This document shows, one piece after another, positions 43,588 through 52,230 of a stretch of 64,000 nucleotides of DNA. Every line of letters begins with the position of its first letter. Within the stretch, counting starts at the first letter, position 1. A program made the translations under genes and the position numbers. The notes below the pieces were generated by a model. It was not told the origin of the DNA. It worked only from the letters and a program-made list of their open reading frames with translations, and did no database searches. Source of the DNA: Algibacter marinivivus (lineage in GTDB: Bacteria; Bacteroidota; Bacteroidia; Flavobacteriales; Flavobacteriaceae); NCBI RefSeq assembly GCF_003143755.1, contig NZ_QFRI01000001.1, forward strand, positions 888,041 through 952,040, read 5' to 3'.

Positions 43588-43971
43588 ATGAAAACTAAAC
43601 ACATTATTTATATCTTTTTATTTACAGGCCTAATATTTAGCTGTAAAACTGGTAAAACAGTAATAAATCCTGATGATAAACTTGTGGGTAATTGGAGCCT
43701 TTTAGCTGAGTCTACACCTCAAGGAGACGTGCCTATAACGATGAATATAACTAAAAATGAATCTGGAATATTTACGGGTTCATTTAAGTCAATGATGGGT
43801 GAATTTGCCATGTCAAATCTCGTTTTAAAAAATGGTGTAATGTCTTGTGATTTCAGTGTTCAGGGTATGGTTTTTCAATTTAAAGGAGTATTTACAAATG
43901 ACGAATTTAAAGGTAACACATTAGGACCAGGACAAAGCTATGTTACCAATGGCAAAAGAAAGACAGAATAA
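43588..43971 (+). CDS. Lipoprotein with a lipocalin-like small domain
   Basis: The signal ends LIFSC with Cys19, so this is a 127-residue lipoprotein. The mature part (KLVGNWSLLAESTPQGDVPI, FTGSFKSMMGEFAMSN, MSCDFSVQGMVFQFKGVF) looks like a short beta-barrel of the type seen in extracellular lipocalin-like and DUF proteins of Bacteroidota. Function is unknown. It is 49 bases before the aspartic-protease-like gene and may be cotranscribed with it. Confidence 0.7.
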   Translation: MKTKHIIYIFLFTGLIFSCKTGKTVINPDDKLVGNWSLLAESTPQGDVPITMNITKNESGIFTGSFKSMMGEFAMSNLVLKNGVMSCDFSVQGMVFQFKGVFTNDEFKGNTLGPGQSYVTNGKRKTE

Positions 43972-44020
43972 AAAAATCTTTTTTATTATCTAAGTTTTCA
44001 TCACATCAAAATCATTAATT

Positions 44021-45007
44021 ATGAAGAAAAAAATCGGCTACACGCTACTTGCCATTTTAATAATAATTCTTATTGGTGGATTTATAGGCATTAGAAAATT
44101 TAATAATTCTTTATTTAAAGAAAAATCAAACTACTTAAAATATACTTCAGAATCAAAACCAATTCATTTTGATTGGGCTGGCGATTCTATAGGCGGTATT
44201 TATGAAGCACAAGCTGCTATGATAGTGCCTCTAAAAATTGAAGATTTAGCACACAACTTTTATATGCAATTTGACACAGGAGCATATGATTCTTTTATTT
44301 ATGAAAATAACTTAAAATCTTTACGGGCTATTGGATTAGATATTAAAGAAGTTATAAAAGACGATGTACGTTATGTAGAAAATTTAGATTTTATTTTAGA
44401 TGATAATCATATAAGAGCTTCTATGATTAAAATATATCCTAATTATGGTCATTCTTTTGATAAGAATGATACTATTGCCAAAATAGGAATAGGTACCATT
44501 GGTAGTGATTTTATTGTAAATCGTGTTACAGCTATTGATTTTAAAAATCAAAATATAAAGTTATATAATGAACGCCCAGATTGGATAGCTGTTTTACCTA
44601 ATTTTAAATCTTTTGATTTCCCCGGAAGACGCATCATGTTGCCTGTAACCTTAGATAATAAAGAATATGAATTTCTATATGATTCTGGTTGCAGTGCTTT
44701 TGGATTAATCACCATAAAAAGTCGTTTTGACAGCTATACCGATGAAAATACCAAACAAGTAAACTATGATGCTAAGGCTTGGGAAGGTAGTATTCCAATA
44801 AGAAGTAAAGAAACTGACAAACTATTTAATATTGGCGGAGTCGACTTAAAACTAAAGCGTGTTAGCTTTGTAGATATGTATGGCATAACACAACCGTTGA
44901 TAACGCCTTTTACAAGGGTTGGTGGTTGGTTAGGGAATCAACCTTTTACCGAGAGCACCTTAATTCTAGACACCAAAACTAAAGAGTTTATTGTAATTGA
45001 AGAATGA
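44021..45007 (+). CDS. Membrane-anchored protein with two aspartic-protease-like lobes
   Basis: The 328-residue protein has one N-terminal membrane helix (residues 8-24) and two similar halves. Lobe one has YMQFDTGAYDSFIY with a DTG at 85-87, and IGIGTIGSDFIVNRVTAIDF. Lobe two has YEFLYDSGCSAFGLI with a DSG at 221-223, and VGGWLGNQPFTESTLILDTK. A DT/SG motif followed by a hydrophobic-Gly strand in each half is the pepsin/retropepsin pattern. A double-lobed form is rare in bacteria. It could also be a non-catalytic relative. It follows a lipoprotein gene. Confidence 0.65.
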   Translation: MKKKIGYTLLAILIIILIGGFIGIRKFNNSLFKEKSNYLKYTSESKPIHFDWAGDSIGGIYEAQAAMIVPLKIEDLAHNFYMQFDTGAYDSFIYENNLKSLRAIGLDIKEVIKDDVRYVENLDFILDDNHIRASMIKIYPNYGHSFDKNDTIAKIGIGTIGSDFIVNRVTAIDFKNQNIKLYNERPDWIAVLPNFKSFDFPGRRIMLPVTLDNKEYEFLYDSGCSAFGLITIKSRFDSYTDENTKQVNYDAKAWEGSIPIRSKETDKLFNIGGVDLKLKRVSFVDMYGITQPLITPFTRVGGWLGNQPFTESTLILDTKTKEFIVIEE

Positions 45008-45094
45008 AACGATGTCTTATTAAAACAAACTCGATAAATCAAGATTAAATTATTAAACAGACCCATATACTTGAAAAGTAGTTAAACTGAAAAT

Positions 45095-45877
45095 TTACCT
45101 ACCAGGAAAATCTGCCTTACGTTTTTCTAAAAAAGCAGTTGTGCCTTCAGCGAAGTCTTCCGTACCAAAGCTATTCCCAAATTCTTTAACCTCAACATCA
45201 TAACCGTTTACACCATCTTTAAAATTAGCATTTATAGCTCTAATTGCAGCACTAATGGCTACAGATGAATTTCTAGAAATTTTAGAAGCTATTTTTTCAC
45301 AAAGTGGAATTAATTCTTCTAGAGTGGTTACATGATTTACTAAACCATAATTTAAAGCTTGGTTGGCGTCAATCATACCTGCTGTCATAATCATTTCCAT
45401 AGCACGCCCTTTACCAACTAATTGTGGCAAACGTTGTGTACCACCATACCCTGGAATAACTCCTAAAGATACTTCAGGCAGCCCCAGTTTTGCATTATTG
45501 CTTGCTACTCTAAAATGACATGACATGGCTAATTCTAACCCACCTCCAAGAGCAAAACCATTTACAGCAGCTATAACAGGTGTTTCCAAATTTTCTATAA
45601 AATTAAACACTAATTCTTGGCCTTTTGCAGCAAGTTTACCTCCATTTTCAACTGTGAAATTTGCAAATTCGCTAATATCGGCTCCTGCAACAAACGCTTT
45701 TTCGCCGCTTCCGGTAAGGATAATAACTTTAGTGTCTTTATCATTATTAGCATCATCAAAGGCTTCGTGTAACTCTTCAATAGTTTCTTTATTTAATGCA
45801 TTTAATTTATTTGGACGGTTAATGGTAATGGTTCTGATCCCATTATTTTCTTCTGTAATAATATTTTTATAAGACAT
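45095..45877 (-). CDS. Enoyl-CoA hydratase/isomerase family protein
   Basis: The 260-residue crotonase-fold enzyme has AFVAGADISEF, the oxyanion-hole segment FALGGGLELAMSCHFRVAS, and LGLPEVSLGVIPGYGGTQRLPQLVG with the two catalytic Glu residues expected of a hydratase. It probably hydrates short-chain enoyl-CoA in beta-oxidation or butyrate-type metabolism. It stands alone upstream of nothing related, 56 bases after the histidine-kinase gene on the same strand. Confidence 0.93.
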   Translation of the reverse strand: MSYKNIITEENNGIRTITINRPNKLNALNKETIEELHEAFDDANNDKDTKVIILTGSGEKAFVAGADISEFANFTVENGGKLAAKGQELVFNFIENLETPVIAAVNGFALGGGLELAMSCHFRVASNNAKLGLPEVSLGVIPGYGGTQRLPQLVGKGRAMEMIMTAGMIDANQALNYGLVNHVTTLEELIPLCEKIASKISRNSSVAISAAIRAINANFKDGVNGYDVEVKEFGNSFGTEDFAEGTTAFLEKRKADFPGR

Positions 45878-45933
45878 TTTATATTTTATTATAAGGCCTT
45901 TAGACTAAGCTCAAGGTGACATTAATTTATGAT

Positions 45934-47424
45934 TTATTCTTTAGGAAAAGCAACTTTAAATGTAGTGCCTTTATCTTTTTCTGAAATAAAGGTAATGTTT
46001 CCTTTATAGGTTTCTACAATGTTTTTTACCATGGCTAACCCTAGTCCCATGCCACTTGTTTTAGTTGTGAATTTAGGCTCGAAAACCTTGTCTTTATTCT
46101 CTTCTGCAACGCCTGATCCATTGTCTGCAACCGTAATTACAACATTGCCTTTATCTTTACCAACATTAATTACAATTTTAGGTGTTTGTGTTTGATCTTC
46201 AGTGATGGCTTGAGTAGCATTTTTAACCAAGTTTGTTACTACACGTATAAGTTGCGTTCTATCAAATTTTGCTATAATTTCTTCAGAATCTGATGTGAAG
46301 ATTATATAATCTTCATTAAAAATATCTAACGCAAGTTTTACTATTTTAACCACATTTAAAGTTTCGTTTTGTTGCGCTGGCATTTTTGCAAAATTTGAAA
46401 ATGCCGAAGCTATAGAGCTCATAGTATCTATTTGCTGAATTAGCGTTTTACTATATTCATCGACTTTTGAATGGATATTTTCATCCTCAGGATTGAACTT
46501 TCGTTGAAAATTTTGCACTGTTAAGCGCATAGGTGTTAATGGGTTTTTAATTTCATGTGCCACTTGTTTTGCCATTTCTCTCCATGCTTGCTCGCGCTCA
46601 CTTTTTGCCAGTTGTACTGCACTTTCTTCTAGCTCGTCAATCATACTATTATATGAGTTTACTAAAGCTGAAATTTCTTCGCTAGTATCATCAACATCAA
46701 TTTTTTCGTTACGTCTTTCTAATCTTGTAGTGTTAATTTTATCACTGATGGTTTTTAATGATTTAGTGATATATTTTGATAATAAAAATGCTATTGCAAT
46801 TGCGGTTAATAATACCAGCATAAAAGCGAAACCTATACGCTTTAAAAATTCTTGTAATTCTTTATTTAAAAAATCGTCGTTTTCTAAATATGGAATGTTT
46901 AATATGGCTATGGCTTTTGATTTATTGTTTGTAATATAAGTGTAAGACGATTGAAAGGTTTCTCCATTTTCCTTATGCTTATCCACATACCTATGTTGGG
47001 CAATTTCTGAGGCATTATTAAATTCTACATTTTGTGTTAATGCGTTCATGGTTTCGGCATCTAAACATTTTTCTGCATTATTGTTTTGTAACCCTGCTTT
47101 TGAGGATATAAGGAGTCCGCCATCTAAATCGTATAAATTAATTTGGAGTTTATGAATATCGGCTACGTTATAAATTTCTTCTTTGAATATGAATGGAATG
47201 TTTTCTGTTTTTACTTCCCATGTATTTTGTCTACCATTTAAAACCCGTTTAAGATGGGTTTGGATACTTCCTTCTTTACGTTCTAACCTTCCTTTGTGAT
47301 AGTCTTGACTTTGCTCTTTGTATTGATATATGGCTACAGCCGAAATAAGCATAGATGCTAATAATACTAGCAATATCATGACTAGAAATATGCGGGTACG
47401 TAAGGAGAGTTTTTTAAGTTTCAT
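45934..47424 (-). CDS. Sensor histidine kinase with HAMP domain (NtrY-like)
   Basis: From ATG 47424 the 496-residue protein has a membrane helix at about residues 10-30, a periplasmic sensor region of about 160 residues, a second helix near 200 and a HAMP linker. The H-box MAKQVAHEIKNPLTPMRLT follows (His near 290), then an N-box (LVKNATQAI) and the G-boxes ADNGSGVAEENKDKVFEP and GMGLGLAM. VAHEIKNPLTPMRLT is typical of the NtrY group. No response regulator gene lies next to it, so its partner is elsewhere. Confidence 0.92.
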   Translation of the reverse strand: MKLKKLSLRTRIFLVMILLVLLASMLISAVAIYQYKEQSQDYHKGRLERKEGSIQTHLKRVLNGRQNTWEVKTENIPFIFKEEIYNVADIHKLQINLYDLDGGLLISSKAGLQNNNAEKCLDAETMNALTQNVEFNNASEIAQHRYVDKHKENGETFQSSYTYITNNKSKAIAILNIPYLENDDFLNKELQEFLKRIGFAFMLVLLTAIAIAFLLSKYITKSLKTISDKINTTRLERRNEKIDVDDTSEEISALVNSYNSMIDELEESAVQLAKSEREQAWREMAKQVAHEIKNPLTPMRLTVQNFQRKFNPEDENIHSKVDEYSKTLIQQIDTMSSIASAFSNFAKMPAQQNETLNVVKIVKLALDIFNEDYIIFTSDSEEIIAKFDRTQLIRVVTNLVKNATQAITEDQTQTPKIVINVGKDKGNVVITVADNGSGVAEENKDKVFEPKFTTKTSGMGLGLAMVKNIVETYKGNITFISEKDKGTTFKVAFPKE

Positions 47425-47540
47425 TGAAATTTTATGATTCAATAAATATAGCAATAATCAAACCAAACAGCCTAAGACTGATTTAAAAATTGATATTGGT
47501 GATTTTAAATTTTAGGATTGAATTAATTTATAACGTTCAT

Positions 47541-47711
47541 TTTGCCTTGATGCAAAACGAACCAAAAAATCAAGATCAAGCCATGGAATTTCCCATCCCG
47601 ATTTTAACGGGATGGAAACCGATTTGAAAACTCCGCGTCGAACTGCGTTCTCCTGTTCTCGGAGCTTTTCTACATCTATTCTGCGCCTTGACAGTCAATT
47701 CTATGAATTGA
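47541..47711. repeat. Non-coding block with several inverted repeats
   Basis: Three small palindromes lie in a row: CTTGAT/ATCAAG (47546-47574), CATCCCG/CGGGATG (47594-47614) and TCAATTC/GAATTGA (47695-47711). No gene-like frame is seen. The wording (TTTTGCCTTGATGCAAAACG) resembles an interspersed flavobacterial block from memory; there is only one copy here. Together with the long repeat it fills the 490-base gap between the kinase gene and hemJ. Confidence 0.45.
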
Positions 47712-47806
47712 TTAAGGACTAGACTTTTTACTAATTTATAGTTTTGGGTTATTTTATATTTTGGCTAATAGGTAGTCGTTAAAGCACTATGTTTTGCAGT
47801 TATGCC

Positions 47807-47921
47807 CGCGTTAGGGATTGCAGTGGATAGCCCACAGCCCGATCCCGATAGCTATCGGGAGAAGTGCGAGGACTTGGAACAGAAAGCCCGACCCCTTTTC
47901 GGGGTAACGTCCAAATAATTA
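47807..47921. repeat. Long dispersed repeat, copy 2
   Basis: This copy matches 10308-10418 almost base for base from CGCGTTAGGGATTG through the palindrome CCCGATAGCTATCGGG and GAGGACTTGGAAC to AAATAATTA. One short stem differs (CCCCTTTTCGGGG against CCCTTGTGG). Its last bases form the stop codon of hemJ on minus. Confidence 0.88.
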
Positions 47922-48467
47922 AGCTTCTGGATTTTTTTCTCTAATCCGTTTATAGATTTTAAAACCTAGCATGATTAAAATGCCTAGGAGTACAATACCG
48001 ATAACGCCCCATATCCAATTGATGGCGCTTTTTAGGATGACTAGAAAAATAACGGCAAATAAGATGAATGTTGCGCCCTCGTTCCAGATGCGCATGTAAC
48101 TGGATGTTTTTTTAACGACATCGTTTTGTAATTGCTTGAAATATTGATGCGTTTTTAAATGGTAAATGAAAAGTAATAAAACGAATGTGAGCTTAACCTG
48201 CATCCATGGTTGTCGTAGCCAGTACGGTTGTAAAACAAGTAACCAAACGGCGAATAGAGTTGCTAAAATAGCTGATGGCCAAGTGATGATATACCACAGG
48301 CGTTTTGCCATAAGTTTGAGCTGTTTGCCTAAAATTTCTTTTTCTGGGGAGGGTTTGTGGTAGGCTTCTATTTGGTATACGAAAAGGCGTGGAATATAAA
48401 ATAAGCCTGCAAACCATGTGATTACAAATATTAAGTGAAAGGCTTTTATGTATTGGTAATATTCCAT
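47919..48467 (-). CDS. hemJ: Protoporphyrinogen IX oxidase HemJ
   Basis: HemJ oxidises protoporphyrinogen IX to protoporphyrin IX in the membrane, the step before HemH. The 182-residue protein has four to five helices and the HemJ start IKAFHLIFVITWFAGLFYIPRLFVY with its conserved His and Arg, then MAKRLWYIITWPSAILA, PWMQVKLTFVLLLFIYH and FKQLQ. No HemG or HemY is in the locus, so this is the likely oxidase. It lies 122 bases after hemH on the same strand. Its stop codon is in the end of a dispersed repeat. Confidence 0.92.
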   Translation of the reverse strand: MEYYQYIKAFHLIFVITWFAGLFYIPRLFVYQIEAYHKPSPEKEILGKQLKLMAKRLWYIITWPSAILATLFAVWLLVLQPYWLRQPWMQVKLTFVLLLFIYHLKTHQYFKQLQNDVVKKTSSYMRIWNEGATFILFAVIFLVILKSAINWIWGVIGIVLLGILIMLGFKIYKRIREKNPEA

Positions 48468-48589
48468 AATTATGTGGCTTGAATTGTAGATTCTCTTTCT
48501 GGTTTCAAGTTCTTAATAATTTCTCTATTTAAAAAAATAAGCAGTGTTTATTAATTGAGACTACACCAAAACCTTGTGACTATATTTAA

Positions 48590-49633
48590 CTATGAAACGG
48601 TTGATGGTTTTTTAGCTGGTGTCCATTCTTCTGCTATGTTAGCAATAACTTGTGCAAAGTCTTCACGGTCATTTAAACATGGAATAACTGTAAATTCTTT
48701 TCCTCCTACTTCATGAAAAATCTCTTCGCCTTCCATAGCAATTTCTTCTAGAGTTTCTAAACAATCGCTTACAAATGCTGGTGTAACAATAGCCATTTTT
48801 TTGATTCCCTGTTTACCCATACGTTCTATGGTACGATCTGTATAAGGTTGTAACCATGGATCAAAACCAAGTCTAGATTGGAATGAAGTTGAATATGTGC
48901 CGTTTTTTAGACCTAATGCTTTTGCAACATTAACTGTTGTAATCTCACATTGGTGTCGGTAACAAAATTCGTGTTGCTCACTTCCTTTTTTAAAACAACA
49001 TTTTCCGTCCATTTTGCAATTTCCATTAGTAACATCACTTTTACGAATATGACGTTCTGGAACACCATGATAACTAAAAAGGATATGTTCATAGTCTAAA
49101 TCATCAAGGGTTTCTGCTATACTTTTAGAAAGTACATTTATGTAATCTTTTCGATGATAAAAAGCTGGTGTTTGTGTTATTTTTACTTGTGGAAAATATT
49201 CAGCAATCAATTCGTCTACTTTAACATCGATTGTTTCAGTAGTTGCCATTGCAAATTGTGGGTATAATGGAATAGTTTTTATTTCTGTACAACCTTTATC
49301 TACCAATTCTTGAAGTCCTTTTTTAATAGTCATACTTCCATAGCGCATTGCCAAAGCAACAGGCATTTCTAACTTTTCCTGAACTTTATCTTGAAGCTTC
49401 TCAGAGAGCACAATTAGTGGAGAACCTTCTTCCCACCATATTTTTTTATATGCAGCTGCAGATTGTTTTGGTCGTGTATTTAAGATAATACCCTTAACTA
49501 AAAGGGTTCTAGCCCATAATGGTACATCAATAACACGCTCGTCCATTAAAAACTCACCTAAATATTTTTTTACATCTTTTGGCTCTGGACTATCTGGAGA
49601 ACCAAGATTAACGAGTAAAATTCCTTTTTTCAT
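48590..49633 (-). CDS. hemH: Ferrochelatase
   Basis: HemH inserts Fe(II) into protoporphyrin IX. From ATG 49633 (MKKGILLVNLGSPDSPEPKD) the 347-residue protein has the catalytic SYHGVPERHIRKSD (His189) and later the expected Glu-rich motif (SDCLETLEEIAMEGEE). Five cysteines cluster at residues 206-229 (GNCKMDGKCCFKKGSEQHEF, CYRHQC), suggesting an iron-sulfur cluster or another metal site. Some bacterial ferrochelatases carry a [2Fe-2S] cluster. A start five codons upstream is possible. It sits between a small frame and hemJ on minus. Confidence 0.95.
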   Translation of the reverse strand: MKKGILLVNLGSPDSPEPKDVKKYLGEFLMDERVIDVPLWARTLLVKGIILNTRPKQSAAAYKKIWWEEGSPLIVLSEKLQDKVQEKLEMPVALAMRYGSMTIKKGLQELVDKGCTEIKTIPLYPQFAMATTETIDVKVDELIAEYFPQVKITQTPAFYHRKDYINVLSKSIAETLDDLDYEHILFSYHGVPERHIRKSDVTNGNCKMDGKCCFKKGSEQHEFCYRHQCEITTVNVAKALGLKNGTYSTSFQSRLGFDPWLQPYTDRTIERMGKQGIKKMAIVTPAFVSDCLETLEEIAMEGEEIFHEVGGKEFTVIPCLNDREDFAQVIANIAEEWTPAKKPSTVS

Positions 49634-49707
49634 ATTCTTTTTTAGCATTGCAAAAATACGTTAGAAATAATAAAAATAAGTTCTGATCTCACAGATATTA
49701 TTTTAAA

Positions 49708-49848
49708 CTATTTTTGTTGGTTAATTCTAGATTGTTCTTCTGAAGGATTGCAGTCTTGAAAAATACCGCAAGATGTACTTTGTTTAGCTAAAGATTTACC
49801 TTTAACATATTTTGATAGGGCTTCAATTTCTGGAGTTAAAAATTTCAT
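49708..49848 (-). CDS. Small protein of 46 residues next to the heme regulator
   Basis: A frame from ATG 49848 to TAG 49708 encodes MKFLTPEIEALSKYVKGKSL and a tail with two cysteines (TSCGIFQDCNPSEEQ). It is 27 bases downstream of the AraC gene and 74 bases before hemH, all on minus. I do not recognise it. The helical lead plus short Cys-containing tail superficially resembles a peptide precursor, but no modifying enzyme is nearby, so I make no such claim. Confidence 0.4.
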   Translation of the reverse strand: MKFLTPEIEALSKYVKGKSLAKQSTSCGIFQDCNPSEEQSRINQQK

Positions 49849-49875
49849 AATTTATAGATTTTGAGTTAAGTAAGT

Positions 49876-50775
49876 TTAATTCAAAGACATCACATATTTC
49901 TTTGGTGTTGTCCCATATTTCTTTTTAAAAGCAGCAATAAAATGGCTTGAAGTACTATACCCTACTTTATGCCCAACTTCGTTTACATTATCATCACCAG
50001 CTTCAAGTAGTTTTCGCGCTACTTCCATTTTATAATCAAATAAAAAGCTGAATACAGAATCTCCATAAATTTGTTTAAAACCTTCTTTTAGTTTTTTAAG
50101 GCTCAACCCAATTTCATCTGCTAATTCTTGTAAGCTAGGTGGTTCTGCCATTTTAGTTATTATAATATCTTTTGCTTTTCTAATTTTTATCACATTAGTT
50201 TCATCTACCAAAAAAGGACATTGCTCCACATTGGCGTCTTCACTTCTATTAAAATATAAACTCAATAATTCATAGGCTTTCCCTTTAAAATATAATGGCT
50301 TAATAGACTCATTAAGATTATAATTTATTAACTGATTTAAAACAATAGCCATTGATGGAGAAATGATGCCATCCTTATAGTATTTTTTATCTTTATTATC
50401 TTCACTTAAGAAAGTAATATAATCGGCTTCTTGCGAAAATAACCCGTGAAACTTTTTAATCGAAATTAATACTGAAACGATCCAAGAATTAGGTTCAACT
50501 TGAAGGTCTATTGGTAATTCGCGTTGTGGATTATATAACAACAATGAATTTTCTTCATAAATATCTAGAGTATATCTCCCTTGATTAAAAACAAACTTAG
50601 TTGCTCCTTTAACACAAAAATGAAACTGTAAAAATGTGCTATCTATTTCTTTTGCAACACTTTGGGTTAAACTTTCATCATTCTTGAACATCAATATTAA
50701 AAACCCATTTTCAATTTTAGTTTCTTCAAATGAACTTTTAGCGATACTTTTTTTTCTATTTAATTCTTGATTCAC
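49876..50775 (-). CDS. AraC-family regulator of the heme locus (PchR-like)
   Basis: The 299-residue protein has a cupin-like N-terminal part (FLQFHFCVKGATKFVFNQG) and a C-terminal double HTH at about residues 200-295 (PPSLQELADEIGLSLKKLKE, NEVGHKVGYSTSSHFIAAFK). The wording is like PchR/YbtA-type AraC proteins, which respond to iron chelates. It diverges from hemA over a 189-base gap holding a perfect 12-bp inverted repeat. Control of hem genes in response to iron or heme is an inference from position. Confidence 0.88.
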   Translation of the reverse strand: MNQELNRKKSIAKSSFEETKIENGFLILMFKNDESLTQSVAKEIDSTFLQFHFCVKGATKFVFNQGRYTLDIYEENSLLLYNPQRELPIDLQVEPNSWIVSVLISIKKFHGLFSQEADYITFLSEDNKDKKYYKDGIISPSMAIVLNQLINYNLNESIKPLYFKGKAYELLSLYFNRSEDANVEQCPFLVDETNVIKIRKAKDIIITKMAEPPSLQELADEIGLSLKKLKEGFKQIYGDSVFSFLFDYKMEVARKLLEAGDDNVNEVGHKVGYSTSSHFIAAFKKKYGTTPKKYVMSLN

Positions 50776-50832
50776 ATTCTTTTTATTTAGATTCGTTCTA
50801 AATTAAAGCAACAAAAAGTGCCTTATAGACTA

Positions 50833-50942
50833 CAAAAGTATGACATTTATCATGTTTTATAAAAAAACAACGTTAAAAAACCACAAACGATATTAAAAGT
50901 TCTTCTAGCGTTGTTTTTTTACTAACTATCCATATATTTTTG
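50833..50942. promoter_or_regulatory. Divergent AraC-hemA promoter region with 12-bp inverted repeat
   Basis: AAAAAAACAACG (50861-50872) and CGTTGTTTTTTT (50909-50920) are perfect 12-bp inverted arms 36 bases apart. The hemA promoter has TTG at 50911-50913 inside the right arm, and TATTTTTG at 50935-50942. The AraC gene has TACTTTTG on minus at 50840-50833, with the left arm 20 bases upstream. Both arms are placed to govern the two promoters. Confidence 0.6.
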
Positions 50943-50964
50943 CTTCACATTTTCAGGTATAGCA

Positions 50965-52230
50965 ATGCAGAAGTATAACATTAGTAAAAGCAGTTATTTC
51001 TATGCTATTGGTTTAAGTTATAAAAAAGCCGATGCAGATATAAGAGGGCGCTTTAGTTTAGATGAAGAATCTAAGCTAGAATTACTAAATCAAGCTAAAG
51101 AAAATGGTATAGAAAGCTTAGTAGTAACTTCTACCTGTAATAGAACTGAAATCTACGGTTTTGCACAACATCCTTTTCAGCTAATACAATTGCTTTGTGA
51201 TAATACCCGCGGAACAGTTGAAGAATTTCAAGACGTTGCATACATATTCAAAAATAAAGAAGCCATTGCGCATATGTTTCGAGTGGGTTCAGGCTTAGAC
51301 AGTCAAATTCTTGGAGATTTTGAAATTATAAGTCAGTTAAAAATCAGCGCTAAATTATCAAGAAAACATGGATTGCTAAATCACTTTACAGAACGTTTAG
51401 TGAATGCCGTTATTCAAGCAAGTAAACGTATTAAAACAGAAACTGATATATCATCGGGAGCAACTTCAGTTTCCTTTGCGTCAGTCCAGTATATCTTTAA
51501 CTCTGTTGAAAATGTTTCTGAAAAAAATATTTTACTATTCGGAACAGGTAAAATTGGAAGAAATACATGTGAAAATCTGGTTAAACATACCAAAAATGAG
51601 CATATCACTTTAATCAATAGAACCAAAGGTAAAGCAGAAAAAATTGCTGGGAAATTTAATTTGATTGTTAAAGACTATTCCAATTTACAAGAAGAAATAA
51701 CTACTTCAGATATTTTAATTGTAGCCACAGGTGCTCAACGTCCAACTATTGACAAGCATATTATTCAATCAAATAAGCCGCTTTTAATTTTAGATTTATC
51801 CATTCCTAAAAATGTAGACACTAATGTTGAAGAATTGGATAATGTATCTCTAGTTCATTTAGATGATTTATCTAAAATTACAGACCAAACATTAGAAGCT
51901 CGTAAAGCTCATATACCTTCTGCAGAAGGAATTATAGAAGAAATAAAAGCTGAGTTTAATAGTTGGTTAGAAACTAGAAAATTTGCACCAACAATTAAAG
52001 CTCTAAAACATAAATTGACCGATTTTGCCTCTGCGGAATTAGATACCCAACGTAAAAAGTTATCTGATTTTAATGAAGAACAGGCGGAAATAATTAGTGC
52101 TAAAATCATTCAAAAAATCACCAACCATTTTGCACATCATTTAAAAGATGATGATGTATCTACTGATGATAGCCTAGAACTTATTAAAAAAGTATTTCAG
52201 TTAGAAGAACCTAAAAAAACCAATGTCTAA
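50965..52230 (+). CDS. hemA: Glutamyl-tRNA reductase
   Basis: HemA reduces glutamyl-tRNA to glutamate-1-semialdehyde, the first committed step of C5 heme synthesis. The 421-residue protein has the catalytic TSTCNRTEIYG (Cys58), GSGLDSQILGDFEIISQLK, a Rossmann domain with LLFGTGKIGRNTCENL near residue 195, and a C-terminal dimerisation helix. The start MQKYNISKSSYFYAIGLSYK fits the family. It opens the plus-strand hem operon and overlaps hemC by eight bases. Confidence 0.97.
   Translation: MQKYNISKSSYFYAIGLSYKKADADIRGRFSLDEESKLELLNQAKENGIESLVVTSTCNRTEIYGFAQHPFQLIQLLCDNTRGTVEEFQDVAYIFKNKEAIAHMFRVGSGLDSQILGDFEIISQLKISAKLSRKHGLLNHFTERLVNAVIQASKRIKTETDISSGATSVSFASVQYIFNSVENVSEKNILLFGTGKIGRNTCENLVKHTKNEHITLINRTKGKAEKIAGKFNLIVKDYSNLQEEITTSDILIVATGAQRPTIDKHIIQSNKPLLILDLSIPKNVDTNVEELDNVSLVHLDDLSKITDQTLEARKAHIPSAEGIIEEIKAEFNSWLETRKFAPTIKALKHKLTDFASAELDTQRKKLSDFNEEQAEIISAKIIQKITNHFAHHLKDDDVSTDDSLELIKKVFQLEEPKKTNV

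Noticed and set aside
47455..47540. A gene in the AT-rich sequence before the repeat block.
   Set aside because: No frame longer than a few dozen codons with a start, and nothing resembling a conserved protein, was found on either strand.
49708..49848. A ribosomally made and modified peptide precursor.
   Set aside because: There is no radical SAM, LanM, YcaO or peptidase-transporter gene beside it; the radical SAM gene at 41655 is a PA0069 protein 7 kb away with another context.
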